A stretch of 41,974 nucleotides of DNA, from NCBI RefSeq assembly GCF_900582195.1, contig NZ_UTHA01000023.1:1-41974 (forward strand), read 5' to 3'. Origin of the DNA: Pseudomonas viridiflava (GTDB taxonomy: Bacteria; Pseudomonadota; Gammaproteobacteria; Pseudomonadales; Pseudomonadaceae). The notes below the pieces were generated by a model, which saw nothing but the letters and a program-made list of their open reading frames with translations, did not search any database and had not been told where the DNA came from. Shown here piece after piece: positions 1-7,949 of this stretch (the stretch's first letter is position 1; each line of letters opens with the position of its first letter). The position numbers and the translations under genes were made by a program.

Positions 1-580
1 TTTCCCAATAGTTACTGAACGACGGGGCCGCTAAAGGTGGTCGTTTCATGAATGTTGTCAGCCTGGAACATTCTGCGGCGGTTTTAGGGATCAGGAAGTC
101 ATGAAACCTGAGCCATTGTTCCAGATCGATTTGTTCAGCCAGGGAGATACTTCCTCCGGTAAGTCCTGCCATTTCAACAATTATCAGAAAATCATCTTTC
201 AGGCTTGGCGCAAGTTTCAGCGCGTTGGCAAATTGCAATGTTTTTCCTGAGTATCTGGCGTGAATTTCCCCTTCGCTCGTCACTACAAATTGAGAGTGAT
301 CAGGGAGGTTCAACGTCGTCATGAGTTTTTTGAAGGCCTGTTGATCGCACCAGTTATGCAACATTTTTCTGCCAGGCTGCAAAGCGCTGTCAAGCGTTGA
401 ACCGGATTCGAGCGTAATGGTTGCGCCACCCAGCGAGATGGCTTGCGAAGGAATTAAACCTTTTTCACGTTCTGTTAGTTTGTAGATAACTTCCACGCGC
501 TCGGCGTGGTCAAGTTGAGTGCGGCGGGCGGGATTCGAAAAGTCGCTCAGAGTAGTCCAGTTTACATTTGTAATGTTCAT
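1..580 (-). CDS. Hypothetical protein, C-terminus cut by window edge
   Basis: An open frame runs leftward from an ATG at 578-580 to the window edge without a stop, giving about 193 residues that begin MNITNVNWTTLSDFSNPARR. A modest GGAT lies about 8 bases before the start. I do not recognise the family. The visible part is soluble, with no signal peptide or membrane segment and several aromatic-rich stretches (for example EQWLRFHDFL). Base composition is clearly more AT-rich than the signalling genes to the right, and codon choice includes rarer codons such as AGA, ATA and TTA, which suggests an accessory or recently acquired gene. The missing C-terminus may hold the recognisable domain. Coding status is fairly sure because the frame stays open for 580 bases in AT-richer DNA; function is unknown. 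Confidence 0.7.
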   Translation of the reverse strand, partial: MNITNVNWTTLSDFSNPARRTQLDHAERVEVIYKLTEREKGLIPSQAISLGGATITLESGSTLDSALQPGRKMLHNWCDQQAFKKLMTTLNLPDHSQFVVTSEGEIHARYSGKTLQFANALKLAPSLKDDFLIIVEMAGLTGGSISLAEQIDLEQWLRFHDFLIPKTAAECSRLTTFMKRPPLAAPSFSNYWE

Positions 581-745
581 GAGATATCCATTTGTCTAAT
601 GTGCCGGATATCCTCATCTGATGGTTGTTGTTCATCAAGTATTGCTATGTAAGTGTATTATTCAGCTGTTAACGAAGTTTGGCATTTGAGGGGGCGCAGC
701 GCTGCCCCTTCATCTTTTTTGGAAGGGCCGCAATGTAATGCTGGT

Positions 746-1105
746 TTAGACAAGTATTGCTTTTACTTTGTCGCGTAACTGGTCAATCGAAAAGGGTTTA
801 CCAATTACGTGCATGTCTTTAGGCACTTCAATGCTTTCGGCGTAACCACTGGCAAATAGAATCGGCAGGGCGGGGCGCAGTTTGCGAGCTTCGGTTGCCA
901 GTTCGCGGCCATCCATGCCCGGCAGGCCGACATCGGTCATCATCAGGTCGATCTGGTTGTCTGCGTTCTTGAGAGTCTTGAGTGCCTGTTCGCTGCCGTC
1001 CGCTTCGAGCACCTTGAACTCCAACTCCTCCAGCACATCGACGATCAGCATGCGCACGATGTCATCGTCTTCTACGACAAGGATGGTGGCGTTGGTGGCA
1101 GACAT
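746..1105 (-). CDS. Single-domain response regulator (CheY-like receiver)
   Basis: This 119-residue protein is a complete receiver domain with no output domain. It has the acidic pocket (VVEDDD, residues 10-15), phosphoacceptor Asp58 in the TDVGLPGMDG motif, the Ser/Thr position in FASGY and the conserved Lys in GKPF. Start is the ATG at 1103-1105, with GAGAGCC about 9 bases upstream. It diverges from the large hybrid kinase across a 264-bp gap, so it is a likely phosphorelay partner of that kinase or of the kinase at 7950-9620, whose C-terminal receiver has the same DVGLPGM signature. Stand-alone receivers of this kind pass phosphate or act by protein contact; its actual partner is not visible. 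Family call very sure, role inferred. Confidence 0.9.
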   Translation of the reverse strand: MSATNATILVVEDDDIVRMLIVDVLEELEFKVLEADGSEQALKTLKNADNQIDLMMTDVGLPGMDGRELATEARKLRPALPILFASGYAESIEVPKDMHVIGKPFSIDQLRDKVKAILV

Positions 1106-1368
1106 ATTCAGGCTCTCAAAAGTCAGTTCAGGGTCGCCGGTCGATCAAAAGTGCCGGGCTCTTGCATCAGTAAGTGGCGCAGTGCCACAAGTTCCCCGCC
1201 TGCAACAAAAAAAGCATAGCTGCTGACGGGGCGGCAAGGATAACTGTTCAAGGGTGCAAACGTGCCGTTGTGCGTAGGAATTTGCGGCGAAAGGTGTGAG
1301 AAAAATGGATCCATACCGCCGTTTTGGGGCAAACTCCCTGTTTTTCAACAGTTCGACAAGGCTGCCCC

Positions 1369-4300
1369 ATGTCCTCTCCGTCTACGGTTGATGAGCAACG
1401 GTTTCGTAAACTCCTGAGTCGCAACATCAGTCTGCCCTTGGGCGTCGGTGTGCTCAGTGCCGTGTTCTTCGTGTCGCTGATCACTTATCTGCTGTCGGTT
1501 ATCCAGTGGGTGGAGCACACCGACCGGGTGATCAATAACGCCAATGAAGCGGTGAAGCTTACCGTGGACCTGGAAACCGGCATGCGGGGGTATCTGCTTA
1601 GCGGCGACGAGCACTTTCTCGACCCGTACGAAACGGCCAAGCCGCGCATTGCCGTGGCGCTCAATACGTTGCTCGAACTGACGGCCGATAACCCGGTGCA
1701 AACTGATCGTCTGCGCCGTCTGCAAGCTTTGCAGATTGAATGGGCCAATTACGCACAGTCGATGATCGATCTGCAGCGTTCCAGCGGCGACTACCGGGGC
1801 GCGGTCAAGGCTGGACGTGGCAAACGCCTGACTGACGAGATCCGCAAGCAATTCGAAGACGTCATCGAAACCGAACAGGTCCTGCGCACCACGCGTAACG
1901 AAGACGTGCGCCGCACCACGATCTGGAGCATCAGCCTCTACCTCATATTCATCGCCGGTATCAGTGGTTTGCTGGCTTATATTGGCCGACGTGATCTGGT
2001 CAATCTTTCTGACAGCTACAGCGCCACGCTCGACGCTCAACAAGCCAGTGCCGGGCGTCTGGAGCAACAGGCGTGGTTGCGCAATGGCCAGACCGAACTG
2101 GCTGAGCAAGTGTTGGGACAACTGACGCTGAATCTGTTGGGACGCAATATTCTGCAATTCTGTGCGCAATACCTCGGCACCGCCGTGGCCGCGCTGTATG
2201 TGCGTGAAGAGCACGGCGGCCTCAAGCGTGTGGCCACTTACGGTTTCTCCCGCGAGCAGGAAGAGCAGGACCAGTCGATCTACAGCGGCGAAGGCATCGT
2301 TGGCCAAGTGGCGCAACAGGCGCGGCTGATTCGTCTGGACTCAGTGCCGTGCGACTACTTCAAAGTCAGCTCCGGGCTGGGCGAAGGCTTGCCGCACAGC
2401 GTGCTGGTGGTGCCGACCAGCGATGACGATCGGGTCAACGGTGTGATCGAGCTGGGTTTCCTGCGCCCGCTCAATGATCGCGATATCGAACTGCTGGAGC
2501 TGATTGCCGGCAACATCGGTACGTCCATCGAAGCCGCGCGCTATCGTCAGCGCTTGCAGGAAGTACTGGCGGAAACCCAGCAGCTCAACGAAGAGTTGCA
2601 GGTGCAGCAGGAAGAGTTGAAAACCGCTAACGAAGAACTCGAAGAACAGTCGCGGATTCTCAAGGAATCCCAGGCGCATCTGGAAACCCAGCAAGTCGAG
2701 CTGGAGCAGACCAACGAGCAGCTTGCCGAGCAGGCGCAAACCCTGGCCGAGCAGCGCGACGCCATGGACCTGAAGAACACCGAACTCAATCAGGCTCAGG
2801 TACAGCTCGAAGAACGCGCCGAAGAACTGCAGCGCTCGAGCAAGTACAAGTCCGAATTCCTCGCCAACATGTCCCACGAACTGCGCACGCCGCTGAACAG
2901 TTCGTTGATTCTGGCCAAGTTGCTGGCGGAGAACCCGCAGGACAACCTCAGCGCCGAGCAGGTCAAGTTTGCCGAGTCGATCTACTCCGCCGGTAACGAT
3001 CTGCTCAACCTGATCAACGACATTCTGGACATCTCCAAGGTCGAGGCGGGCAAGCTCGAAGTGATTCCCGAGAACACCAGCGTGGCGCGTCTGGCCGATG
3101 GGTTGCGCAGCGTGTTCGAACCTTTGGCGGCAGACAAACAGTTGACCTTCAGTGTCGATTTGCAGCCCGGCGCGCCCGCCATGCTGTACACCGACCGCCA
3201 GCGTCTGGAGCAAGTGATCAAGAACCTGCTGTCCAACGCCGTGAAGTTCACCGAGAAAGGCACCGTCAGCCTGACCATCGCCGGTCAGCCCGACGATCGC
3301 ATCGCATTCATCGTGCGCGATTCGGGTATCGGTATTGCCGCCGATCAGCAGGAAAGCATTTTCGAAGCCTTCCGCCAGGCCGACGGCACCACCAACCGCA
3401 AATACGGCGGTACCGGTCTGGGCCTGTCGATTTCGCGGGATCTCGCGACCTTGCTCGGCGGTTCGATCAGCGTCAGCAGCACGCCGGGGCAGGGCAGCGT
3501 GTTCACGCTGGTGTTGCCGCAGCAGTTCAACGAGTCCAATGAAGTTCCGTTCGCACCGTTGACCTTCACGCCGCCAGCCACAATGGCCAGCGCACCGCTG
3601 GCGCCGGTGGTTTCGCCGTTGGCACCGGTGCATATTCCGCGCTTCGCCGATGACCGCAACAAGGCGCCATTCGCCACGCGATGCATTCTGGTGGTGGAAG
3701 ACGAGCCGAACTTTGCGCACATCCTCTATGACCTCGCGCATGAACTCGGCTATCAGTGCCTGGTGGCCCATGGCGCGGACGAGGGTTATGACCTGGCGAA
3801 AGAGTTCGTGCCGGATGCCATCCTGCTCGACATGCGTCTGCCGGATCACTCAGGCCTCACCGTGTTGCAGCGCCTGAAAGAACACGCCGAAACCCGCCAT
3901 ATTCCGGTGCATGTGATTTCCGTCGAAGACCGCGTTGAAGCGGCCATGCATATGGGCGCGATCGGTTATGCGGTCAAACCGACCACCCGCGAAGAGCTCA
4001 AGGACGTGTTCGCCCGTCTCGAAGCCAAGCTGACCCAAAAGGTCAAACGCGTGCTGTTGGTCGAGGACGACGATTTGCAGCGCGAAAGCATTGCGCGTCT
4101 GATCGGCGACGAAGACATCGAAATCACCGCCGTCGGCCTTGCGCAGGATGCCCTGGAGCTGTTGCGCACCACGATCTACGACTGCATGGTCATCGACCTC
4201 AAGTTGCCGGACATGCTCGGCAATGACCTGCTCAAGCGCATGTCGACCGAAGACATCTGCTCGTTTCCGCCGGTCATCGTCTACACCGGACGCAACCTGA

Positions 4301-4860
4301 CCCGTGATGAGGAGGCCGAGCTGCGCAAGTATTCGCGCTCGATCATCATCAAGGGCGCACGCTCGCCAGAGCGATTGCTCGACGAGGTGACACTCTTTCT
4401 GCACAAAGTCGAATCGCAGTTGTCCCATGAACGGCAGAAGATGCTCAAGACCGCGCGCAGCCGCGACAAGGTCTTCGAGGGTCGCAAAGTGCTGTTGGTG
4501 GACGACGATGTGCGCAACATTTTCGCCCTCACCAGTGCTCTGGAGACCAAAGGCGCAGTCGTGGTGATCGGCCGAAACGGTCGTGAGGCGATTGAAAGAC
4601 TCAATGAAGTCGAGGACATCGATCTGGTGTTGATGGACGTGATGATGCCGGAAATGGACGGGTTCGAAGCCACCATTGAAATCCGCAAGGATCCGCGCTG
4701 GCGCAAACTGCCGATCATCGCGGTGACGGCCAAGGCCATGAAGGACGATCAGGAGCGCTGCCTGCAGGCGGGCGCCAATGATTACCTGGCCAAGCCCATC
4801 GACCTGGATCGTCTGTTCTCGCTGATTCGCGTGTGGTTACCGAAGATGGAACGCATTTAG
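1369..4860 (+). CDS. Hybrid sensor kinase: CHASE3-GAF-HisKA-HATPase-3x receiver
   Basis: A membrane sensor kinase of 1163 residues. In order: transmembrane helix about 22-43, a periplasmic CHASE3-type domain (VEHTDRVINNANEAV, then TGMRGYLLSG), a second helix about 186-208, a GAF domain about 255-395, a long Gln/Glu-rich coiled coil about 395-495, HisKA with His503 (NMSHELRTPLN), HATPase (NLLSNAVKFTEKG, DSGIGI, GTGLGLS) and three receivers with Asp821, Asp943 and Asp1090. I chose the ATG at 1369 (AAGG about 7 bases upstream) over a TTG at 1324. It heads a five-gene operon: the next gene's GTG overlaps its TAG stop. Three C-terminal receivers suggest phosphate sorting among several partners. 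The coiled coil between GAF and HisKA holds Glx pairs (such as EELKTA at 415-420), a possible substrate for the CheR/CheB encoded next. Signal unknown. Confidence 0.95.
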   Translation: MSSPSTVDEQRFRKLLSRNISLPLGVGVLSAVFFVSLITYLLSVIQWVEHTDRVINNANEAVKLTVDLETGMRGYLLSGDEHFLDPYETAKPRIAVALNTLLELTADNPVQTDRLRRLQALQIEWANYAQSMIDLQRSSGDYRGAVKAGRGKRLTDEIRKQFEDVIETEQVLRTTRNEDVRRTTIWSISLYLIFIAGISGLLAYIGRRDLVNLSDSYSATLDAQQASAGRLEQQAWLRNGQTELAEQVLGQLTLNLLGRNILQFCAQYLGTAVAALYVREEHGGLKRVATYGFSREQEEQDQSIYSGEGIVGQVAQQARLIRLDSVPCDYFKVSSGLGEGLPHSVLVVPTSDDDRVNGVIELGFLRPLNDRDIELLELIAGNIGTSIEAARYRQRLQEVLAETQQLNEELQVQQEELKTANEELEEQSRILKESQAHLETQQVELEQTNEQLAEQAQTLAEQRDAMDLKNTELNQAQVQLEERAEELQRSSKYKSEFLANMSHELRTPLNSSLILAKLLAENPQDNLSAEQVKFAESIYSAGNDLLNLINDILDISKVEAGKLEVIPENTSVARLADGLRSVFEPLAADKQLTFSVDLQPGAPAMLYTDRQRLEQVIKNLLSNAVKFTEKGTVSLTIAGQPDDRIAFIVRDSGIGIAADQQESIFEAFRQADGTTNRKYGGTGLGLSISRDLATLLGGSISVSSTPGQGSVFTLVLPQQFNESNEVPFAPLTFTPPATMASAPLAPVVSPLAPVHIPRFADDRNKAPFATRCILVVEDEPNFAHILYDLAHELGYQCLVAHGADEGYDLAKEFVPDAILLDMRLPDHSGLTVLQRLKEHAETRHIPVHVISVEDRVEAAMHMGAIGYAVKPTTREELKDVFARLEAKLTQKVKRVLLVEDDDLQRESIARLIGDEDIEITAVGLAQDALELLRTTIYDCMVIDLKLPDMLGNDLLKRMSTEDICSFPPVIVYTGRNLTRDEEAELRKYSRSIIIKGARSPERLLDEVTLFLHKVESQLSHERQKMLKTARSRDKVFEGRKVLLVDDDVRNIFALTSALETKGAVVVIGRNGREAIERLNEVEDIDLVLMDVMMPEMDGFEATIEIRKDPRWRKLPIIAVTAKAMKDDQERCLQAGANDYLAKPIDLDRLFSLIRVWLPKMERI

Positions 4861-5693
4861 TGGAACGCAGTACGCCAGCCGAACGAAACAGTGAAATCGA
4901 ACTGCGCTTGTTGATCGAGGCGATCTACCTCAAGTACAGCTACGATTTTCGCGATTACTCCGGCGCTTCGATCAAGCGCCGCGTGCAACACGCGTTGAGC
5001 CAGTTCGAGTGCGCGACCATTTCGGCTTTGCAGGAAAAGGTTCTGCACGACCCGACGGCGTTCATGCAGTTGCTGCAATTGCTGACGATCCCGGTCAGCG
5101 AGATGTTTCGTGATCCGTCGCACTTTCTCGCGATCCGCCGGGAAGTGGTGCCGTTGCTGCGCACCTATCCGTCGATCAAGATCTGGATCGCCGGGTGCAG
5201 CACGGGCGAGGAGGTCTATTCGATGGCGATTCTGCTGCGCGAAGAGGGCCTGCTCGATCGCACGATCATTTATGCCACCGACATCAACCCGCGCTCGCTG
5301 GACAAGGCCAAGCAGGGGATTTTCTCGATGGAGAATGTTCGCGCGTACACCGCCAACTATCAGCAGGCCGGTGGTCAGCGCTCGTTTGCCGACTACTACA
5401 CGGCAGCGTACGGTTACGCGATTTTCGACAAGAGCCTGTGCGAGAACGTGACCTTCGCCGACCACAGTTTGGCGACGGACAGTGTGTTCTCCGAAACTCA
5501 ATTGATTTCCTGTCGCAACGTACTGATTTACTTCAACAAGAAACTTCAGGACCGTGCTTTCGGTCTGTTTCATGAATCGCTGTGCCACCGTGGCTTTCTG
5601 GTGCTGGGCAGCAAGGAAACGCTGGATTTCTCCGGTTACGCTAACCAGTTCGAAGCGCTGGTGAAACAAGAACGGATCTACCGCAAAACATGA
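4860..5693 (+). CDS. cheR: CheR-type protein-glutamate methyltransferase
   Basis: A 277-residue SAM-dependent methyltransferase of the CheR family. Visible marks are the N-terminal helical domain ending in TIPVSEMFRDP, the SAM-binding motif IWIAGCSTGEEVYSMA, the acidic ATDINPRSL strand and the C-terminal SCRNVLIYF motif typical of CheR. CheR enzymes methylate glutamate side chains on chemoreceptors. Here no receptor, CheA or CheW is encoded within the window, so the substrate may be the coiled coil of the upstream hybrid kinase (inference). Start is taken as the GTG at 4860-4862, whose first base is the last base of the upstream TAG stop, implying translational coupling. A GTG further upstream inside the kinase gene is also in frame. 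The stop overlaps the next gene by ATGA. Confidence 0.93.
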   Translation: MERSTPAERNSEIELRLLIEAIYLKYSYDFRDYSGASIKRRVQHALSQFECATISALQEKVLHDPTAFMQLLQLLTIPVSEMFRDPSHFLAIRREVVPLLRTYPSIKIWIAGCSTGEEVYSMAILLREEGLLDRTIIYATDINPRSLDKAKQGIFSMENVRAYTANYQQAGGQRSFADYYTAAYGYAIFDKSLCENVTFADHSLATDSVFSETQLISCRNVLIYFNKKLQDRAFGLFHESLCHRGFLVLGSKETLDFSGYANQFEALVKQERIYRKT

Positions 5694-6283
5694 ACGAGGC
5701 CGTGGATTTACCTCGCGTCGAGGCGATTGTGGTCGGGGCTTCCGCCGGTGGCGTCGAGGCGCTGCTGAGCCTGCTCGGACCGTTGCGCCGAGGCTACGGG
5801 CTGCCGATCATCGTGGTCTTGCACCTGCCTGAAGAGCGCCGCAGCCAATTGGCCGAGGTCTTCTCCCGCCGTGTGAATATGCCGGTGCACGAAGCGGCCG
5901 ACAAACAGGATATCGTTGCCGGCAACGTGTATTTCGCCACGCCCGGTTATCACCTGTCGGTGGAGCAGGATCGCAGCCTCTCGCTGAGCCTTGAGGAGCG
6001 CGTGCATTATTCCCGGCCATCGATTGATTACCTGTTCGAATCGGCGGCGGACGCCTACGGGGATTCACTGGCCGCTGTATTGCTCACCGGCGCCAATCAC
6101 GATGGCGCGCGCGGCTTGGCACAGGTCAAACGCCGTGGCGGTTTGACCATCGTCCAGGATCCCGAAGAGGCGCAAGTCGCCACCATGCCTCTGGCTGCAT
6201 TGAAGGTTCAGCAGCCGGATCATGTCCTACCCATTCACGGCATCGGCCGTCTGCTTGTCGAGCTGGAACGAATCGCATGCTGA
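5690..6283 (+). CDS. cheB: CheB-type methylesterase without receiver domain
   Basis: A 197-residue CheB catalytic domain. The catalytic triad is intact: Ser18 in GASAGG, His45 in VVLHLP and Asp138 in TGANHDG. Chemotaxis CheB normally carries an N-terminal receiver that controls activity; here it is missing, so the enzyme is either constitutive or controlled by contact with the neighbouring receiver proteins. It would remove methyl groups or deamidate glutamines on the same target as the CheR before it. Start ATG at 5690 overlaps the CheR stop by four bases, and its own TGA lies within the first codons of the next gene (7-base overlap), a fully coupled operon. Family call sure; the target is inferred. 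Confidence 0.94.
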   Translation: MNEAVDLPRVEAIVVGASAGGVEALLSLLGPLRRGYGLPIIVVLHLPEERRSQLAEVFSRRVNMPVHEAADKQDIVAGNVYFATPGYHLSVEQDRSLSLSLEERVHYSRPSIDYLFESAADAYGDSLAAVLLTGANHDGARGLAQVKRRGGLTIVQDPEEAQVATMPLAALKVQQPDHVLPIHGIGRLLVELERIAC

Positions 6284-7491
6284 GTAATATCCAAGCCAAA
6301 CTGCTGATCGTCGACGATCTGCCGGAGAACCTGCTGGCGCTCGAAGCGCTGATCAAGCGTGAAGACCGTACCGTCTACAAAGCGCTGTCGGCGGATGAGG
6401 CGCTGTCGTTGCTGCTGCAGCACGAGTTCGCCATGGCCATCCTCGACGTGCAGATGCCGGGCATGAACGGCTTCGAACTCGCTGAGTTGATGCGCGGCAC
6501 CGAGAAAACCAAGAACATCCCGATCATTTTCGTCAGCGCCGCCGGCCGTGAACTGAACTACGCGTTCAAGGGCTACGAAAGCGGGGCGGTGGACTTTCTG
6601 CACAAACCGCTGGATATCCATGCGGTGAAGAGCAAGGTCAACGTCTTCGTTGATCTGTATCGCCAGAGCAAAGCGCTCAAGCAACAGCTCGAAGCGCTGG
6701 AGCAGGCCCGTCGCGAACAGGAAGCGCTGTTGCAGCAACTGCAAAACACCCAGCTGGAGCTGGAGCAAGCGGTGCGCATGCGTGATGACTTCATGTCCAT
6801 CGTCGCCCACGAAGTACGCACGCCGCTCAACGGTCTGATTCTGGAAACCCAGCTGCGCAAGATGCACCTGGCCCGCGACAACGCCGCAGCGTTCACCCTC
6901 GACAAGATGCACGCCATGGTCGACCGCGATGAGCGGCAGATCAAAAGCCTGATCCGCCTGATCGAAGACATGCTCGACGTCTCGCGCATTCGCACCGGCA
7001 AGTTGTCGATCCGGCCGAATCGTTTCGATCTGGTGCAACTGGTGAGCAACCTGCTGCAGAACTTCGCGCCACAGATCGAAGCTGCGGAAACCGAAGTGTC
7101 GTTTACCGCACCAGCGCCGGTGGAAGGCCATTGGGACGAGTTCCGTATCGAGCAGGTGGTCACCAACTTGCTGACCAATGCCCTGCGCTATGGCGGTCGG
7201 AGTCCGATTCAGGTGCGGGTTTACCGTGAAGGTGATGAGGCGCGGGTCGAAGTGCAGGACCGTGGCATCGGCATCAGCCAGGAGAACCAGAAGCGTATTT
7301 TCCAACAGTTCGAACGGGTTTCCGCCAAGACGGTAGTCGCCGGGCTCGGGCTGGGTCTGTTCATTTCCGAGCAGATCGTCGCCGCCCATGGCGGCTCCAT
7401 CGTCGTCGAGAGTGAAATCAACGAAGGCGCCCTGTTTCGCGTTTGTCTGCCAATTCAGGAAAACGGCAAATCCGACGCAACCTCTGATTGA
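6277..7491 (+). CDS. Receiver-histidine kinase (REC-HisKA-HATPase)
   Basis: This 404-residue cytoplasmic protein begins with a receiver (LLIVDDLPEN, phosphoacceptor Asp57 in ILDVQMPGMNG, Lys in HKPLDI). A short coiled coil (about 128-168) follows, then HisKA with His178 (IVAHEVRTPLNG) and a HATPase domain (NLLTNALRYGG, DRGIGI, GLGLGLFIS). There are no membrane segments. An N-terminal receiver joined directly to a kinase suggests input by phosphotransfer from another kinase, most simply the first gene of the operon. The ATG at 6277 overlaps the CheB stop. The downstream receiver gene (ATG at 7536) starts 45 bases after this stop; an alternative TTG start for it would overlap. Domain calls are very sure; placement in the relay is inferred. 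Confidence 0.94.
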   Translation: MLSNIQAKLLIVDDLPENLLALEALIKREDRTVYKALSADEALSLLLQHEFAMAILDVQMPGMNGFELAELMRGTEKTKNIPIIFVSAAGRELNYAFKGYESGAVDFLHKPLDIHAVKSKVNVFVDLYRQSKALKQQLEALEQARREQEALLQQLQNTQLELEQAVRMRDDFMSIVAHEVRTPLNGLILETQLRKMHLARDNAAAFTLDKMHAMVDRDERQIKSLIRLIEDMLDVSRIRTGKLSIRPNRFDLVQLVSNLLQNFAPQIEAAETEVSFTAPAPVEGHWDEFRIEQVVTNLLTNALRYGGRSPIQVRVYREGDEARVEVQDRGIGISQENQKRIFQQFERVSAKTVVAGLGLGLFISEQIVAAHGGSIVVESEINEGALFRVCLPIQENGKSDATSD

Positions 7492-7535
7492 CCGTACGGT
7501 CGTATCAGCAGCTATTGACCGAACAAAGGCTTCCC

Positions 7536-7913
7536 ATGAGCGTAGATGCACAAGATGTAGTACTCGTCGTCGAGGACGAACCGGTTATCTTGATGATCCT
7601 GACGAATCACCTGTCAGGGCAGGGGTATCGCGTGTTGCAGGCTGAAAACGGCGAGCAGGCGTTCGAGATTTTAGCGAGCAAGCCGCATCTGGACATGTTG
7701 ATCACCGACTTCCGCTTGCCGGGCGGGATTTCCGGCGTGCAGATCGCCGAACCGGCCGTCAAGTTGCGCCCTGATTTGAAGGTGATTTTCATCAGCGGTT
7801 ATCCGCAGGAAATCCGCGAGACTGGCAGCCCGATCACGCGCAAGGCGCCGATCCTGGAAAAGCCGTTCGACCTGGATGTGTTGCAGGAAAAGATTCAGGA
7901 ATTGCTGGCCTGA
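7536..7913 (+). CDS. Single-domain response regulator
   Basis: A 125-residue receiver domain with no output domain: acidic pocket VVEDEP, phosphoacceptor Asp58 in ITDFRLPGG, FISGY, and Lys in EKPFDL. I prefer the ATG at 7536 (AAAGG 7 bases upstream, giving MSVDAQDVV) to an in-frame TTG at 7488 that overlaps the previous stop, because the extra residues do not resemble a receiver N-terminus. It is the last gene of the kinase/CheR/CheB/kinase operon and ends facing the minus-strand kinase at 7950. The motif LPGGISG differs from the usual LPGMDG, as in several stand-alone receivers paired with hybrid kinases. It is a likely terminal phosphate acceptor of the operon. Confidence 0.92.
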   Translation: MSVDAQDVVLVVEDEPVILMILTNHLSGQGYRVLQAENGEQAFEILASKPHLDMLITDFRLPGGISGVQIAEPAVKLRPDLKVIFISGYPQEIRETGSPITRKAPILEKPFDLDVLQEKIQELLA

Positions 7914-7918
7914 TCACC

Positions 7919-7938
7919 CGGCCTGCATCAGCAGGCCG
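7919..7938. terminator. Short hairpin between convergent operons
   Basis: CGGCCTGC, loop ATCA, GCAGGCCG forms an 8-bp perfect stem between the convergent receiver (plus) and kinase (minus) genes. The T-run on either side is poor (TATTT on the plus strand), so it is at best a weak, possibly bidirectional terminator. Confidence 0.45.
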
Positions 7939-7949
7939 TATTTCCCCGA

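Noticed and set aside
691..720. Terminator-like hairpin with T-run
   Set aside because: The T-run is on the plus strand, but both flanking genes are on the minus strand and the stem has almost no loop. It does not fit either gene's 3' end.
1106..1368. Sigma-54 or extracytoplasmic-sigma promoter before the hybrid kinase
   Set aside because: GC/GG elements near 1150 have the wrong spacing, and no convincing alternative-sigma motif was found on either strand.
2341..3849. 502-codon open frame on the minus strand
   Set aside because: Shadow of the hybrid kinase coding sequence, without a plausible start or domain.
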